Positions 47,270-58,167 of a DNA stretch of 64,000 nucleotides are shown piece by piece. The position numbers and the translations under genes were made by a program. Under the pieces are notes generated by a model, which searched no databases, was not told the DNA's origin, and saw only the letters and a list, made by a program, of their open reading frames with translations. Numbering within the stretch: the stretch's first letter is position 1; each line of letters starts with the position of its first letter. Source of the stretch: Lutimonas halocynthiae (GTDB lineage Bacteria; Bacteroidota; Bacteroidia; Flavobacteriales; Flavobacteriaceae); NCBI RefSeq assembly GCF_030409835.1, contig NZ_JAUFQO010000003.1:234552-298551 (forward strand), read 5' to 3'.

Positions 47270-47821
47270 ATGGAAAATATGCCAAGACTTAAAAAGGACT
47301 ACAACGACAGAATTATTTCTGCATTGACTGAAGAATTTGGTTACAAAAATGTAATGCAAGTTCCGAAATTACAGAAAATAGTAATCAGTAAGGGCGTTGG
47401 GGCTGCTATTGCAGACAAAAAATTAATCGAGTACGCAGTTGATGAATTGACACAGATCACTGGTCAACGCGCTGTATCGACAATTTCAAAGAAGGATATC
47501 GCAACTTTCAAGTTACGTAAAGGAATGCCAATTGGTGTTAAAGTTACTTTACGTAAGAATAGAATGTACGAATTTCTAGATAGACTGGTAACTGCATCTT
47601 TACCTCGAGTAAGAGATTTTAAAGGAGTAAAAGCTACTGGTTTTGACGGAAGAGGAAATTATAATTTGGGAATTACAGAACAAATTATCTTTCCGGAAAT
47701 CAATATTGACAAGGTGAATAAGATAGGTGGTATGGATATCACTTTTGTTACATCTGCCGATACTGATAAAGAAGCGAAATCATTATTACACGAATTAGGG
47801 GTACCATTTAAAAAGAATTAA
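47270..47821 (+). CDS. rplE: 50S ribosomal protein L5
   Basis: L5 (183 residues) binds 5S rRNA and P-site tRNA in the central protuberance. [20 protein letters not shown] and [17 protein letters not shown] are diagnostic. An internal ATG three codons later would give a start at MPRLKK; the annotated ATG keeps a 2-nt gap with rplX. Confidence 0.97.
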   Translation: MENMPRLKKDYNDRIISALTEEFGYKNVMQVPKLQKIVISKGVGAAIADKKLIEYAVDELTQITGQRAVSTISKKDIATFKLRKGMPIGVKVTLRKNRMYEFLDRLVTASLPRVRDFKGVKATGFDGRGNYNLGITEQIIFPEINIDKVNKIGGMDITFVTSADTDKEAKSLLHELGVPFKKN

Positions 47822-47825
47822 TAAG

Positions 47826-48095
47826 ATGGCAAAAGAATCAATGAAAGCTCGTGAAGTGAAAAGAGCTAAGACTGTTGCAAAATACGCTGAAAAAAGAAAG
47901 GCTTTGAAAGAAGCTGGAGATTATGAGGCATTGCAGAAATTACCAAAGAACGCTTCGCCTATACGTATGCACAACAGATGTAAATTGACTGGGCGTCCAA
48001 AAGGATATATGCGTCAATTTGGAATTTCACGTGTTACTTTTCGCGAAATGGCTAATCAAGGTTTGATCCCTGGTGTGAAAAAAGCTAGCTGGTAG
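47826..48095 (+). CDS. rpsN: 30S ribosomal protein S14, zinc-free form
   Basis: This S14 (89 residues) is the long form lacking the two CxxC pairs of the zinc type; its only cysteine is in [26 protein letters not shown] and [11 protein letters not shown] end the protein as usual. S14 helps bind the A-site side of the 30S head. A 69-nt gap follows before the true rpsH start. Confidence 0.96.
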   Translation: MAKESMKAREVKRAKTVAKYAEKRKALKEAGDYEALQKLPKNASPIRMHNRCKLTGRPKGYMRQFGISRVTFREMANQGLIPGVKKASW

Positions 48096-48104
48096 AATCA
48101 TTAA

Positions 48105-48146
48105 TTGGTTTCAGGTTTGATGGAATTATTTTCTATCGAAAACCAA
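48105..48146 (+). promoter_or_regulatory. Nested stem-loop upstream of rpsH
   Basis: Outer stem TTGGTTT (48105-48111) pairs with AAACCAA (48140-48146). Inside it GATGG (48119-48123) pairs with CTATC (48133-48137, one G-U). The element ends 18 nt before the rpsH ATG. S8 is a known autoregulator in enterobacteria, where it binds a helix mimic in its own mRNA; a similar role here is inference. Confidence 0.4.
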
Positions 48147-48164
48147 AACCGTAAATATTTATAT

Positions 48165-48563
48165 ATGTATACAGATCCAATCGCAGATTATCTAACTAGA
48201 ATTAGAAATGCTGCAAGCGCCGGACACAGAGTTGTGGAAATTCCAGCGTCGAACTTAAAGAAAGAAATGACCAAGATTTTATTTGATCAAGGGTATATTC
48301 TTAGCTATAAGTTCATCGAGAACAAAGTTCAAGACATTATTAAGATTGCTTTAAAGTATGACAAAGATACAAAGCAACCTGTAATCAAGAACATTCAAAG
48401 AATAAGTACACCTGGTTTAAGAAAATATGCTGGTGCAGATGAGATGCCAAGAATTTTGAACGGTTTGGGTATTGCGATTATCTCTACTTCTAAAGGAGTG
48501 ATGACCAATAAGAAAGCGCGTCAAGAGAATGTGGGTGGTGAGGTTTTATGTTTGGTTTATTAA
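48165..48563 (+). CDS. rpsH: 30S ribosomal protein S8
   Basis: S8 (132 residues) binds the central domain of 16S rRNA (helix 21). I start at ATG 48165, giving MYTDPIADYLTRIRNA, which matches the family start. A TTG at 48105 and an ATG at 48120 upstream would add residues without any homology and overlap a stem-loop. The C-terminal STSKGVMTNKKARQENVGGE is typical. Rather than a gene extension, the upstream 69 nt is likely untranslated. Confidence 0.97.
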   Translation: MYTDPIADYLTRIRNAASAGHRVVEIPASNLKKEMTKILFDQGYILSYKFIENKVQDIIKIALKYDKDTKQPVIKNIQRISTPGLRKYAGADEMPRILNGLGIAIISTSKGVMTNKKARQENVGGEVLCLVY

Positions 48564-48575
48564 AAAGAAAGTAAG

Positions 48576-49118
48576 ATGTCAAGAATAGGAAAAAACCCAA
48601 TATCGATTCCAGAAGGAGTTACTGTTGAAATAAAGGAAGGCGTAGTTACTGTTAAAGGTAAATTAGGCGAATTATCTCAGGAAATCGGAGATATTGGAAT
48701 AAAAAATGAAGATGGTATCCTTACTTTGGATAGACCTTCAGAATCGAAAGATCATAAAGCGAAACATGGTTTATACCGTGCTTTAATCAATAATATGATG
48801 ATTGGTGTGTCACAAGGATGGACTAAGGAACTTGAATTGGTTGGAGTAGGTTATAGAGCTTCAAACCAAGGTCAAAAATTGGATTTGGCTTTAGGATATT
48901 CTCATAATATAGTTTTAAACATTGCTGAAGAAGTAAAGGTTGAGACTGTTTCTGAAAAAGGTAAAAACCCAATAATTAAATTGTCTTCTTTAGACAAGCA
49001 ATTAGTTGGACAAGTTGCGGCAAAGATTCGTTCTTTCCGTAGACCTGAGCCTTATAAAGGAAAAGGAGTTAAGTATGTAGGTGAACAATTAAGAAGAAAA
49101 GCGGGTAAAACTGCATAA
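48576..49118 (+). CDS. rplF: 50S ribosomal protein L6
   Basis: L6 (180 residues) has two similar domains and lies next to the GTPase centre. MSRIGKNPISIPEGVTVEI and the C-terminal RRPEPYKGKGVKYVGEQLRR are diagnostic. It lies 12 nt from rpsH and 12 nt from rplR. Confidence 0.98.
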   Translation: MSRIGKNPISIPEGVTVEIKEGVVTVKGKLGELSQEIGDIGIKNEDGILTLDRPSESKDHKAKHGLYRALINNMMIGVSQGWTKELELVGVGYRASNQGQKLDLALGYSHNIVLNIAEEVKVETVSEKGKNPIIKLSSLDKQLVGQVAAKIRSFRRPEPYKGKGVKYVGEQLRRKAGKTA

Positions 49119-49130
49119 TATATAAAGGTT

Positions 49131-49481
49131 ATGGCATTAACAAAACTTCAAAGAAGACACAGAATTAAGAACAGAATCAGAAAAATTGTTTCTGGTACTG
49201 CAGCAAAACCTAGATTATCAGTTTTTAGAAGCAATAAAGAAATTTCAGCTCAACTGATTGACGATGTAGCCGGAGTAACGCTAGCATCAACTTCATCTTT
49301 ATCATTGAAAGATGCTAAAGGAACGAAGATTGAGGTAGCAACTGCGGTTGGGAAATCATTGGCTGAACAAGCTGCTAAAGCTGGAATTGAAAACGTGGCT
49401 TTTGATAGAAATGGTTATTTATACCACGGTAGAGTAAAAGCCCTAGCAGAAGGTGCTAGAGGAGAAGGTTTAAAATTTTAA
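49131..49481 (+). CDS. rplR: 50S ribosomal protein L18
   Basis: L18 (116 residues) carries 5S rRNA into the 50S subunit. [16 protein letters not shown] and the C-terminal [20 protein letters not shown] match the family. It lies 9 nt before rpsE. Confidence 0.97.
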   Translation: MALTKLQRRHRIKNRIRKIVSGTAAKPRLSVFRSNKEISAQLIDDVAGVTLASTSSLSLKDAKGTKIEVATAVGKSLAEQAAKAGIENVAFDRNGYLYHGRVKALAEGARGEGLKF

Positions 49482-49490
49482 GATTATTCC

Positions 49491-50015
49491 ATGTACAAAA
49501 AATATAATAACGTAGAAAGAGTAAAGCCGAGCGGACTTGATCTTAAAGATCACTTGGTAGGAGTACAAAGAGTTACTAAAGTAACCAAAGGGGGAAGAAC
49601 TTTTAGTTTTTCAGCCATTGTAGTTGTAGGAAACGGTGATGGAGTAGTTGGTCATGGATTAGGTAAATCTCAGGATGTAGCTTCTGCGATTGCTAAGGCA
49701 ATTGAAGACGCGAAAAAGAACTTGGTAAGAATTCCTATTATTAACCAAACTTTGCCACATGAGCAAAAAGGTAAATATGGTGGTGCAAAAGTATTCTTGA
49801 GACCAGCTTCACATGGTACTGGGGTTATTGCAGGTGGTGCAGTAAGAGCAGTATTAGAATCGGTAGGAGTTCATGATGTACTTTCAAAGTCGCAAGGTTC
49901 TTCAAACCCTCACAATGTGGTGAAGGCAACTTTTGATGCCTTATTGAATCTGAGAGATGCATATACGATTGCCAAGCAAAGAGGTATATCAGTTGAAAAA
50001 GTGTTTAACGGTTAA
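49491..50015 (+). CDS. rpsE: 30S ribosomal protein S5
   Basis: S5 (174 residues) lines the mRNA entry channel and affects accuracy and spectinomycin response. The spectinomycin loop region is in [19 protein letters not shown] and is unaltered at the level I can judge. [19 protein letters not shown] marks the C-terminal domain. Confidence 0.98.
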   Translation: MYKKYNNVERVKPSGLDLKDHLVGVQRVTKVTKGGRTFSFSAIVVVGNGDGVVGHGLGKSQDVASAIAKAIEDAKKNLVRIPIINQTLPHEQKGKYGGAKVFLRPASHGTGVIAGGAVRAVLESVGVHDVLSKSQGSSNPHNVVKATFDALLNLRDAYTIAKQRGISVEKVFNG

Positions 50016-50024
50016 TTTTTAGCG

Positions 50025-50207
50025 ATGAAAAGAATTAGAGTAAAACAAGTACGGAGTAAAATCAGACGTCCTAAAAACCAAAAGTTAACACTTGATGCTT
50101 TAGGATTACATAAAATGAATCAGGTTGTGGAGCATGATGCGACACCAGCGATTCTAGGAATGGTAAAAACAGTTAATCATTTAGTTTCTGTAGAGGAAAT
50201 CAAATAA
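50025..50207 (+). CDS. rpmD: 50S ribosomal protein L30
   Basis: L30 (60 residues) is a small 23S-binding protein. KRIRVKQVRSKIRRPKNQK and LGLHKMNQVVEHDATPAI are typical. It is often too short for automatic detection elsewhere, but here start and stop fit between rpsE and rplO. Confidence 0.96.
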   Translation: MKRIRVKQVRSKIRRPKNQKLTLDALGLHKMNQVVEHDATPAILGMVKTVNHLVSVEEIK

Positions 50208-50218
50208 GATAGAAGCTT

Positions 50219-50668
50219 ATGCAATTAAATAACTTAAAACCTGCAAAGGGTTCCGTAAAAGCGGGAAAGCGTATTGGTAGAGGTGAAGGATCTGGTAAAG
50301 GTGGTACCGCTACAAGAGGTCATAAAGGACAAAAATCTCGTTCTGGATATTCTAGAAAGATTGGTTTTGAAGGTGGACAAATGCCACTTCAAAGACGTGT
50401 TCCTAAATTTGGTTTCAAAAATATCAACCGTAAAGATTACCAAGGTGTAAATCTTGATACTTTACAACAATTAGTTGATGATGGGAAAATCAAGGATACT
50501 GTGTCATTAGCAATTTTGATGGAAAATGGTTTAGTAGGTAAGAATGACCTAGTAAAAATTTTAGGAAGAGGAGAATTGAAAGCTAAATTGAATATCTCAG
50601 TACATAAATTTACTGCTACTGCTAAAGCAGCTATTGAAAAAGCGGGTGGTGAAGCTGTAACTATTTAA
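50219..50668 (+). CDS. rplO: 50S ribosomal protein L15
   Basis: L15 (149 residues) is a late-assembly 50S protein with an extended Gly/Lys/Arg N-terminus (GRGEGSGKGGTATRGHKGQK) and a compact C-terminal domain. It lies 13 nt before secY. Confidence 0.98.
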   Translation: MQLNNLKPAKGSVKAGKRIGRGEGSGKGGTATRGHKGQKSRSGYSRKIGFEGGQMPLQRRVPKFGFKNINRKDYQGVNLDTLQQLVDDGKIKDTVSLAILMENGLVGKNDLVKILGRGELKAKLNISVHKFTATAKAAIEKAGGEAVTI

Positions 50669-50681
50669 TGATAAAAATTAA

Positions 50682-52013
50682 ATGAAAAAGTTTATTAGTA
50701 CTGTCCAAGATATTTGGAAAATTGAAGAATTAAGGAATAAAATCCTTCTAACTTTAGGTTTAATGGTAGTTTACCGTTTAGCTGCTCAGGTACCACTTCC
50801 TGGTATTGACCCAACGCAGTTGACTGGATTAGCCAATAAAACTCAAGATGGATTGTTAGGATTATTAAATGCCTTTACTGGAGGAGCTTTTGCTAAAGCT
50901 TCAGTAATGGCCTTAGGTATTATGCCTTATATATCTGCTTCTATTGTTGTTCAATTGATGGGTATTGCTGTTCCTTATTTGCAGAAACTGCAGAAAGAAG
51001 GAGAAAGCGGACGTAAGAAAATTAATCAGATCACGCGTTGGTTGACAATTGCGATTTTGATTATTCAGGCACCTACTTACTTGATTAGTTTACCAAGTTT
51101 AGGTATTCCTGAAAGTGCATTTTTGTTAGGAACTGGTCCTTTGTTCTATTTTTCATCTATACTATTGCTAACAACAGGTACTGTTTTTGCAATGTGGTTG
51201 GGAGAAAAAATTACTGATAAAGGTATTGGAAATGGTATATCATTATTGATTATGATTGGTATTATCGCTATTTTCCCTTCATCTTTTATGCAAGAGACTA
51301 CTTCAAGACTTAACTCGAATGGAGGATTGATAATGATCTTGATTGAGGTTGTAGTTTGGTTCTTGGTAATTTTCGCAAGTGTTCTGTTGGTAACAGCGGT
51401 AAGAAAGATTCAGGTGCAATATGCCAGAAGAACTGTTGCCGGTAATATACAGGACGTAGCAGGTGCCAGACAATATATTCCTTTGAAGTTAAATTCATCA
51501 GGGGTTATGCCAATTATCTTTGCTCAGGCTTTGATGTTTGTTCCTGGATTGATGGCGAATTCTGAAAATGGAACAATAAAGTCTATAGGTGTTGCTTTTA
51601 CTGATATATTCGGTTTATGGTATAATATCTTATTTGCTGTTTTGATTATAATATTTAGTTATTTTTACACTGCAATTACAATACCTACAAATAAAATGGC
51701 TGACGATCTTAAGAGAGGTGGTGGTTTTGTACCGGGAATAAGACCTGGTAAAGAAACGGCTGATTACCTTGATACGATTTTATCTCGTGTTACCCTTCCA
51801 GGCTCTTTATTTTTAGCTTTACTGGCAATACTTCCAGCGGTTATAACGCAGTTTGGAGTACAACCAGGATGGGCTATCTTTTACGGAGGTACATCACTAC
51901 TGATCATGGTGGGAGTTGCAATTGATACCTTACAACAAATTAATGCCCATTTGTTGAATCGTCATTATGACGGCTTGATGAAAGCAGGGTCTAAAAGAAA
52001 AGTAGCTTATTAA
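50682..52013 (+). CDS. secY: Protein translocase subunit SecY
   Basis: SecY (443 residues, ten membrane helices) forms the protein-conducting channel with SecE and SecG, which are encoded elsewhere. [25 protein letters not shown] and the cytoplasmic loop with [20 protein letters not shown] are diagnostic. It lies inside the spc part of the block, directly before infA (2 nt). Confidence 0.98.
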   Translation: MKKFISTVQDIWKIEELRNKILLTLGLMVVYRLAAQVPLPGIDPTQLTGLANKTQDGLLGLLNAFTGGAFAKASVMALGIMPYISASIVVQLMGIAVPYLQKLQKEGESGRKKINQITRWLTIAILIIQAPTYLISLPSLGIPESAFLLGTGPLFYFSSILLLTTGTVFAMWLGEKITDKGIGNGISLLIMIGIIAIFPSSFMQETTSRLNSNGGLIMILIEVVVWFLVIFASVLLVTAVRKIQVQYARRTVAGNIQDVAGARQYIPLKLNSSGVMPIIFAQALMFVPGLMANSENGTIKSIGVAFTDIFGLWYNILFAVLIIIFSYFYTAITIPTNKMADDLKRGGGFVPGIRPGKETADYLDTILSRVTLPGSLFLALLAILPAVITQFGVQPGWAIFYGGTSLLIMVGVAIDTLQQINAHLLNRHYDGLMKAGSKRKVAY

Positions 52014-52015
52014 TT

Positions 52016-52231
52016 ATGGCAAAACAACCAGCAATAGAACAGGACGGTAGAATTAGTGAAGCATTATCAAATGCAATGTTCCGTGTAGAATTAGAAAACG
52101 GACATATTGTTACCGCTCATATATCTGGGAAAATGAGAATGCATTATATTAAATTGCTACCAGGAGATAAGGTAAAATTAGAAATGAGTCCTTACGATTT
52201 GACTAAGGCAAGAATTACTTATAGATATTAA
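52016..52231 (+). CDS. infA: Translation initiation factor IF-1
   Basis: IF-1 (71 residues) is an OB-fold factor that occupies the 30S A site. [20 protein letters not shown] and [20 protein letters not shown] are diagnostic. In many bacteria map or adk sits between secY and infA; both are absent here. Confidence 0.97.
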   Translation: MAKQPAIEQDGRISEALSNAMFRVELENGHIVTAHISGKMRMHYIKLLPGDKVKLEMSPYDLTKARITYRY

Positions 52232-52243
52232 AGATAACACGAG

Positions 52244-52360
52244 ATGAAAGTAAGAGCATCAGTAAAGAAAAGAAGTGCCGACTGTATCATAGTACGCAGA
52301 AAAGGCAGATTATATGTAATCAACAAAAAGAATCCTAGATTTAAACAAAGACAAGGATAA
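52244..52360 (+). CDS. rpmJ: 50S ribosomal protein L36, zinc-free form
   Basis: This 38-codon gene is easily missed. The product reads [20 protein letters not shown] and continues to PRFKQRQG, the L36 signature at both ends. Of the four zinc ligands of the E. coli type protein (C11, C14, C27, H33), only C14 remains; the others are Ser, Asn and Phe. It is therefore the C-minus form that does not bind zinc. It lies 12 nt after infA and 2 nt before rpsM. Confidence 0.95.
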   Translation: MKVRASVKKRSADCIIVRRKGRLYVINKKNPRFKQRQG

Positions 52361-52362
52361 TT

Positions 52363-52737
52363 ATGGCAAGAATAGCAGGTATTGACATCCCAAAGAATAA
52401 AAGAGGCGTAATCGCATTAACTTACATTTTTGGAATTGGAAGAAGTAAGTCTAAAGAAATTTTAGCAGAAGCAAAAGTTGACGAAAACATCAAAGTTCAA
52501 GATTGGACCGATGAACAAATCGCCAACATTCGTGGAGAGGTGGGTAAATTGACCATCGAAGGTGAATTGAGATCTGAAGTTCAATTAAACATTAAGCGTT
52601 TAATGGACATAGGATGTTACAGAGGAATCAGACACAGATCTGGACTTCCATTAAGAGGACAAAGAACTAAGAATAATTCTAGGACTCGTAAAGGAAAGAG
52701 AAAAACTGTAGCAGGTAAAAAGAAAGCAACTAAATAA
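52363..52737 (+). CDS. rpsM: 30S ribosomal protein S13
   Basis: S13 (124 residues) contacts P-site tRNA and the 50S head bridge. [20 protein letters not shown] and [19 protein letters not shown] are diagnostic. It opens the alpha part of the block, 2 nt after rpmJ. Confidence 0.98.
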   Translation: MARIAGIDIPKNKRGVIALTYIFGIGRSKSKEILAEAKVDENIKVQDWTDEQIANIRGEVGKLTIEGELRSEVQLNIKRLMDIGCYRGIRHRSGLPLRGQRTKNNSRTRKGKRKTVAGKKKATK

Positions 52738-52748
52738 TAGTTAACAAG

Positions 52749-53141
52749 ATGGCAAAGTCAAGTTCAAAAAACGTAAAAAAACGTAAAGTAATCGTAGACG
52801 CTGTTGGAGAAGCACATATCACTGCATCTTTCAACAATATCATTATCTCTTTGACAAACAAAAAGGGTGATGTTATTTCTTGGTCTAGTGCAGGAAAGCA
52901 AGGTTTTAGAGGTTCTAAAAAGAATACTCCTTACGCTGCTCAAACTGCATCTGAAGATTGTGCAAAAGTTGCTCATGAAGCAGGGTTAAGAAAAGTAAAG
53001 GTTTATGTGAAAGGGCCAGGTAATGGTAGAGAATCAGCGATCAGAACCTTACATAACAATGGGATTGAAGTTACTGAGATTATCGACGTAACACCTATCG
53101 CACACAACGGATGTAGACCTCCGAAAAGAAGAAGAGTTTAA
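52749..53141 (+). CDS. rpsK: 30S ribosomal protein S11
   Basis: S11 (130 residues) is on the 30S platform near the E site. [32 protein letters not shown] and the C-terminal [13 protein letters not shown] are diagnostic. A 77-nt structured gap follows. Confidence 0.98.
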   Translation: MAKSSSKNVKKRKVIVDAVGEAHITASFNNIIISLTNKKGDVISWSSAGKQGFRGSKKNTPYAAQTASEDCAKVAHEAGLRKVKVYVKGPGNGRESAIRTLHNNGIEVTEIIDVTPIAHNGCRPPKRRRV

Positions 53142-53158
53142 TAAATTTTTTTAATAAC

Positions 53159-53204
53159 TAAGGATAAAGATCAGCGAAGGACTGCCTTAATTCATGATCC
53201 CTTA
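53159..53204 (+). promoter_or_regulatory. Three-tiered stem-loop upstream of rpsD
   Basis: Three nested helices occupy most of the rpsK-rpsD gap: TAAGG (53159-53163) with CCTTA (53200-53204), GATCA (53169-53173) with TGATC (53195-53199), and AAGG (53177-53180) with CCTT (53185-53188) closing an ACTG tetraloop. A 5-nt bulge lies on the left between the outer two. The element ends 14 nt before the rpsD ATG. S4 is a known repressor of its own operon in other bacteria. Confidence 0.55.
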
Positions 53205-53218
53205 CATAAATATAAAAG

Positions 53219-53824
53219 ATGGCAAGATATACAGGACCAAAATCAAAAATCGCTCGAAAGTTTGGAGAACCAATCTTCGGGGATGACAAAGCGTTAGAAA
53301 AAAGAAATTACCCTCCAGGACAACATGGTTCCAACAAAAGAAGAGGTAAGCAATCTGAATACGCAATTCAATTAAAAGAAAAGCAAAAAGCTAAATATAC
53401 CTATGGTATCTTGGAGCGTCAATTCAAAAATCTTTTTGAAAGATCTCAAAGAAGCAAAGGTATTACTGGTGAAGTTCTACTACAATTATGTGAATCTCGT
53501 TTAGATAATGTAGTGTACCGATTAGGAATTGCTCCTTCAAGAAGTGGAGGTCGCCAATTGGTATCACACAGACATATTACTGTAAATGGTGAAATCGTTA
53601 ATATTCCTTCTTATTCTTTAAAAGAAGGTGATGTGATCGGTGTAAGAGAAAAATCAAAGTCTTTAACAACCATCGAAAGTTCTTTAGCAGCTAAATCGAA
53701 TGTATATGAGTGGTTATCTTGGAATCAAGAAACCTTGGAAGGAAGATTTGTTACTGTTCCTGAAAGAATTCAAATTCCAGAAAACATTAACGAACAGTTT
53801 ATCGTTGAATTATACTCTAAATAA
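53219..53824 (+). CDS. rpsD: 30S ribosomal protein S4
   Basis: S4 (201 residues) nucleates 30S assembly. [20 protein letters not shown] is the N-terminus, without the CxxC zinc pair seen in some species. The S4 RNA-binding domain includes [20 protein letters not shown]. Its operon place between rpsK and rpoA is standard. Confidence 0.98.
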   Translation: MARYTGPKSKIARKFGEPIFGDDKALEKRNYPPGQHGSNKRRGKQSEYAIQLKEKQKAKYTYGILERQFKNLFERSQRSKGITGEVLLQLCESRLDNVVYRLGIAPSRSGGRQLVSHRHITVNGEIVNIPSYSLKEGDVIGVREKSKSLTTIESSLAAKSNVYEWLSWNQETLEGRFVTVPERIQIPENINEQFIVELYSK

Positions 53825-53847
53825 CCTTTAAAGATAGTAACAGACTT

Positions 53848-54840
53848 ATGGCTATATTAAATTTTCAGAAACCGGATAAAGTATTAATGATTGAATCTAC
53901 TGATTTCAATGGTAGATTTGAATTTAAACCTTTAGAGCCTGGTTACGGACTAACAGTTGGTAACGCCTTGAGAAGAGTGTTGTTATCTTCTTTAGATGGA
54001 TATGCAATTACTTCATTAAGAATTGAAGGAGTTGAGCATGAATTTTCGACGATTGAAGGTGTAGTAGAAGATGTAACTGAAATCATACTTAACTTGAAGC
54101 AAATGCGTTTCAAGCAACAAATCGAGGATACTGATAATGAAACAGTAGTTTTATCTCTTACTGGAAAGGAAGAGTTAACTGCAGGGGATTTTCAGAATTT
54201 TATTTCAGGTTTTCAAGTTTTAAATCCTGAACTAGTGATTTGTCGTATGGAGCCTTCAGTGAAAATCGATATGGAAATTTCTATCGAAAAAGGTAGAGGT
54301 TTTGTATTGGCTGAAGAGAATAAGAAAGTATCTGCTCCTTTAGGAACGATCTTTATTGATTCAATCTACACGCCAATCAAAAATGTAAAATACGCAGTTG
54401 AAAACTTTCGTGTTGAACAGAAAACAGATTATGAAAAATTAGTTTTTGATATCATCACAGATGGTTCTATTACTCCGAAGGAAGCTTTAACTGAAGCGGC
54501 GAAAATATTAATTCACCACTTCATGTTATTCTCAGATGAAAGAATCACTTTAGAAGCTGATGAAATTGCAAAAACAGAAACCTATGACGAAGAGTCACTT
54601 CACATGAGACAATTGCTCAAAACAAGATTGATCGATATGGATCTTTCAGTTAGAGCATTGAATTGTTTGAAAGCGGCTGAAGTTGATACTTTGGGTGACT
54701 TAGTTTCATTTAATAAAAGTGATTTAATGAAGTTCAGAAACTTTGGAAAAAAATCGCTTACAGAATTAGATGAGCTGGTAAACAACAAAGGATTAACCTT
54801 TGGAATGGATTTAACAAAATACAAATTAGATAAGGAGTAA
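53848..54840 (+). CDS. rpoA: RNA polymerase alpha subunit
   Basis: Alpha (330 residues) dimerises to start RNA polymerase assembly. The N-terminal domain has [20 protein letters not shown] (about 22-41) and the C-terminal domain (about 250-320) includes [22 protein letters not shown] residues for contacts with regulators. Length is normal. Confidence 0.98.
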   Translation: MAILNFQKPDKVLMIESTDFNGRFEFKPLEPGYGLTVGNALRRVLLSSLDGYAITSLRIEGVEHEFSTIEGVVEDVTEIILNLKQMRFKQQIEDTDNETVVLSLTGKEELTAGDFQNFISGFQVLNPELVICRMEPSVKIDMEISIEKGRGFVLAEENKKVSAPLGTIFIDSIYTPIKNVKYAVENFRVEQKTDYEKLVFDIITDGSITPKEALTEAAKILIHHFMLFSDERITLEADEIAKTETYDEESLHMRQLLKTRLIDMDLSVRALNCLKAAEVDTLGDLVSFNKSDLMKFRNFGKKSLTELDELVNNKGLTFGMDLTKYKLDKE

Positions 54841-54867
54841 ATTTGTTATTTAGTTAACAAATTTTTT
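54839..54867 (+). promoter_or_regulatory. Terminator-like hairpin between rpoA and rplQ
   Basis: A 10-bp perfect, AT-rich stem (54839-54848 with 54855-54864) with a 6-nt loop is followed by T residues to 54867. The left arm begins within the rpoA stop codon. It looks like a weak intrinsic terminator and could lower rplQ expression relative to rpoA. Confidence 0.45.
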
Positions 54868-54883
54868 AATAGCCAAGTGAAAG

Positions 54884-55393
54884 ATGAGACACGGAAAGAA
54901 ATTTAATCATTTAAGTAGAAAAACGGCACATAGAAAAGCTATGTTGGCCAATATGGCTTGTTCATTAATTGAGCATAAGCGCATAAATACAACTGTTACT
55001 AAAGCAAAGGCGTTACGTCAGTATGTTGAACCTTTAATTACGAAGTCAAAAGAAGATTCTACTCATAATAGAAGAATCGTCTTTAGTAATCTAAGAGACA
55101 AGTACGCAGTTTCTGAATTGTTCAGAGATGTAGCTGTAAAAGTTGGTGACAGACCTGGAGGTTATGTTAGAATCATTAAATTAGGAAATCGTCAAGGTGA
55201 TAATGCATCTATGGCAATGGTTGAATTGGTTGATTATAACGAAATTTATAACCCAAAAGCGAAGAAGAAAAAATCAACAAGAAGAAGAGGTGGTAAAAAA
55301 GCTGCTGATGCAACTGCTACTGCTGAAACTGCTGTTGAGGAAAAAGTTGAAGAGCCTAAATCACAAGATGCTGAGAATAAGGATGAAGCATAG
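54884..55393 (+). CDS. rplQ: 50S ribosomal protein L17 with extended tail
   Basis: L17 (169 residues) has the usual core, [20 protein letters not shown] to about residue 115. After it comes a Lys/Arg-rich stretch (about 125-140) and an Ala/Thr/Glu tail (about 141-169). The E. coli protein is about 127 residues, so the tail is extra; such tails are common in Bacteroidota. It is the last ribosomal gene of the block. Confidence 0.97.
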   Translation: MRHGKKFNHLSRKTAHRKAMLANMACSLIEHKRINTTVTKAKALRQYVEPLITKSKEDSTHNRRIVFSNLRDKYAVSELFRDVAVKVGDRPGGYVRIIKLGNRQGDNASMAMVELVDYNEIYNPKAKKKKSTRRRGGKKAADATATAETAVEEKVEEPKSQDAENKDEA

Positions 55394-55416
55394 ATTTGAT
55401 TTTAAAGATTGAACCC

Positions 55417-55455
55417 AAAAAAGGATAAGCTAAATTTTAGCTTATCCTTTTTTTT
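55417..55455 (+). terminator. Intrinsic terminator of the ribosomal superoperon
   Basis: A stem of at least 10 bp, GGATAAGCTA (55423-55432) with TAGCTTATCC (55438-55447), flanked by an A-run on the left and a long T-run on the right, lies 24 nt after rplQ. It is a strong terminator that separates the block from carA. Confidence 0.92.
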
Positions 55456-55511
55456 TGGATATAAAAGAATTTTTTTTAAAAACCGAAGCTAATATAATTT
55501 AATCAGAAGAT

Positions 55512-56615
55512 ATGAAATACGAAGCACGAAAAAAGGCAATTTTGATCTTAAAGGACGGAACAATGTTCGAAGGGAAGTCAGTGGGAATTGATGGTACTGC
55601 AGTTGGAGAAATATGTTTCAATACAGGGACAACCGGTTATCAGGAAATATTTACTGATCCTTCTTATTTTGGTCAATTAATGGTGACGACAAACGCACAT
55701 ATTGGAAATTATGGTATTAATGAACAAGAAGAGGAGTCAGAAGGAATTAAAATATCCGGGCTGATTTGTCGTAATTTTAGTTTTGATTACTCAAGAATTA
55801 ATGCGGATGAAAATTTATTATCCTATTTTCAAAAACAGAATTTCGTAGCCATTTCTGATGTTGACACTCGTGCTTTAGTAAGATACATTAGAGATAAGGG
55901 AGCAATGAATGCAATTATTTCTACAGATACGGATATTGAATCTTTAAAAAAACAATTAAAGGCTATTCCATCTATGGATGGACTCGAATTAGCGTCTCAG
56001 GTGTCGACTAAGAAGGCCTATACCATCGGAAATGAAGATGCTACATATAAGATTGCCGCTTTGGATATAGGAATCAAAAGAAACATACTTAGAAACTTGA
56101 CCCAAAGAGACTGCTTCGTAAAAGTTTTCCCTTATGATGCTTCGTTTGAAGATTTAAGTAGTTTTGAGCCTGATGGTTATTTTTTATCTAATGGCCCTGG
56201 AGACCCAACGCCCTTAAAGAATGCACAAAAATTAGCGAAAGAGATAGTTGATAGAAACTTGCCCTTGTTTGGTATTTGTCTCGGTCATCAGGTAATCGCT
56301 TTGGCACATGACATTCCAACCTATAAGATGCATAATGGTCATCGCGGGATTAACCATCCAGTCAAAAACCTTTTAACTGGAAAAGGAGAGATAACTTCTC
56401 AGAATCATGGATTCGTTGTGGATAAAGAAGCTGTGGTGTCAAATGAGGTCTTAGAAATGACTCATGAACATTTGAACGACCAGAGCCTTGCCGGAATGAG
56501 AGTGAAGGATAAAAATTGTTTCTCAGTGCAGTATCACCCAGAAGCAAGCCCTGGGCCTCACGATTCTTCTTATTTATTCGATCAGTTTATAGATATGATC
56601 AAGTCAGTAAAGTAA
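55512..56615 (+). CDS. carA: Carbamoyl-phosphate synthase small subunit
   Basis: CarA (367 residues) is the glutaminase that feeds ammonia to CarB for carbamoyl phosphate, used for pyrimidines and arginine. The class I amidotransferase triad is visible: C256 in GICLGHQ, H342 and E344 in QYHPEAS. The N-terminal domain, LKDGTMFEGKSVG, is also typical. carB is not in the window. The upstream gap holds the terminator and no clear promoter box. Confidence 0.96.
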   Translation: MKYEARKKAILILKDGTMFEGKSVGIDGTAVGEICFNTGTTGYQEIFTDPSYFGQLMVTTNAHIGNYGINEQEEESEGIKISGLICRNFSFDYSRINADENLLSYFQKQNFVAISDVDTRALVRYIRDKGAMNAIISTDTDIESLKKQLKAIPSMDGLELASQVSTKKAYTIGNEDATYKIAALDIGIKRNILRNLTQRDCFVKVFPYDASFEDLSSFEPDGYFLSNGPGDPTPLKNAQKLAKEIVDRNLPLFGICLGHQVIALAHDIPTYKMHNGHRGINHPVKNLLTGKGEITSQNHGFVVDKEAVVSNEVLEMTHEHLNDQSLAGMRVKDKNCFSVQYHPEASPGPHDSSYLFDQFIDMIKSVK

Positions 56616-56720
56616 GAATTTAGAAGCTATTTTTCATCGAAAACGATATCGTACTTAAATGAATTATTAGGATATAAAACCTTTAATATTTCGTAAATTT
56701 ACAACAGTAAAAACAATTAA

Positions 56721-58022
<1,302 letters not shown>

Positions 58023-58044
58023 GTAATTAACTTATTTAGTATTG

Positions 58045-58073
58045 AAAAAAGCTGGATTTTATCCAGCTTTTTT
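58045..58073 (+). terminator. Intrinsic terminator of eno
   Basis: AAAAAAGCTGGAT (58045-58057) pairs with ATCCAGCTTTTTT (58061-58073) around a TTT loop. It lies 23 nt after eno and its right arm supplies the U-run. Confidence 0.93.
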
Positions 58074-58119
58074 GTTGTTTTAAATCTAGTTTTTTCAAGG
58101 AAAATTCATAGTTATTTTG

Positions 58120-58127
58120 TAATTTCG
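58120..58127 (+). promoter_or_regulatory. Candidate -7 box for gltA
   Basis: TAATTTCG matches TAnnTTTG at 7 of 8 positions and lies 40 nt before the gltA start. The -33 region lacks a clear TTG, so this is tentative. Confidence 0.35.
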
Positions 58128-58167
58128 TACGAGAAAAAATTATTAAAAGTTAAATAAATTACTACCT

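Noticed and set aside
46949..47359. 136-codon minus-strand frame opposite rplX and rplE
   Set aside because: It mirrors two essential ribosomal genes; its composition is explained by their codons.
48105..48164. TTG-initiated 20-residue extension of rpsH
   Set aside because: S8 proteins start at the MYTDPIADYL position; the extension would cover a probable regulatory stem-loop.
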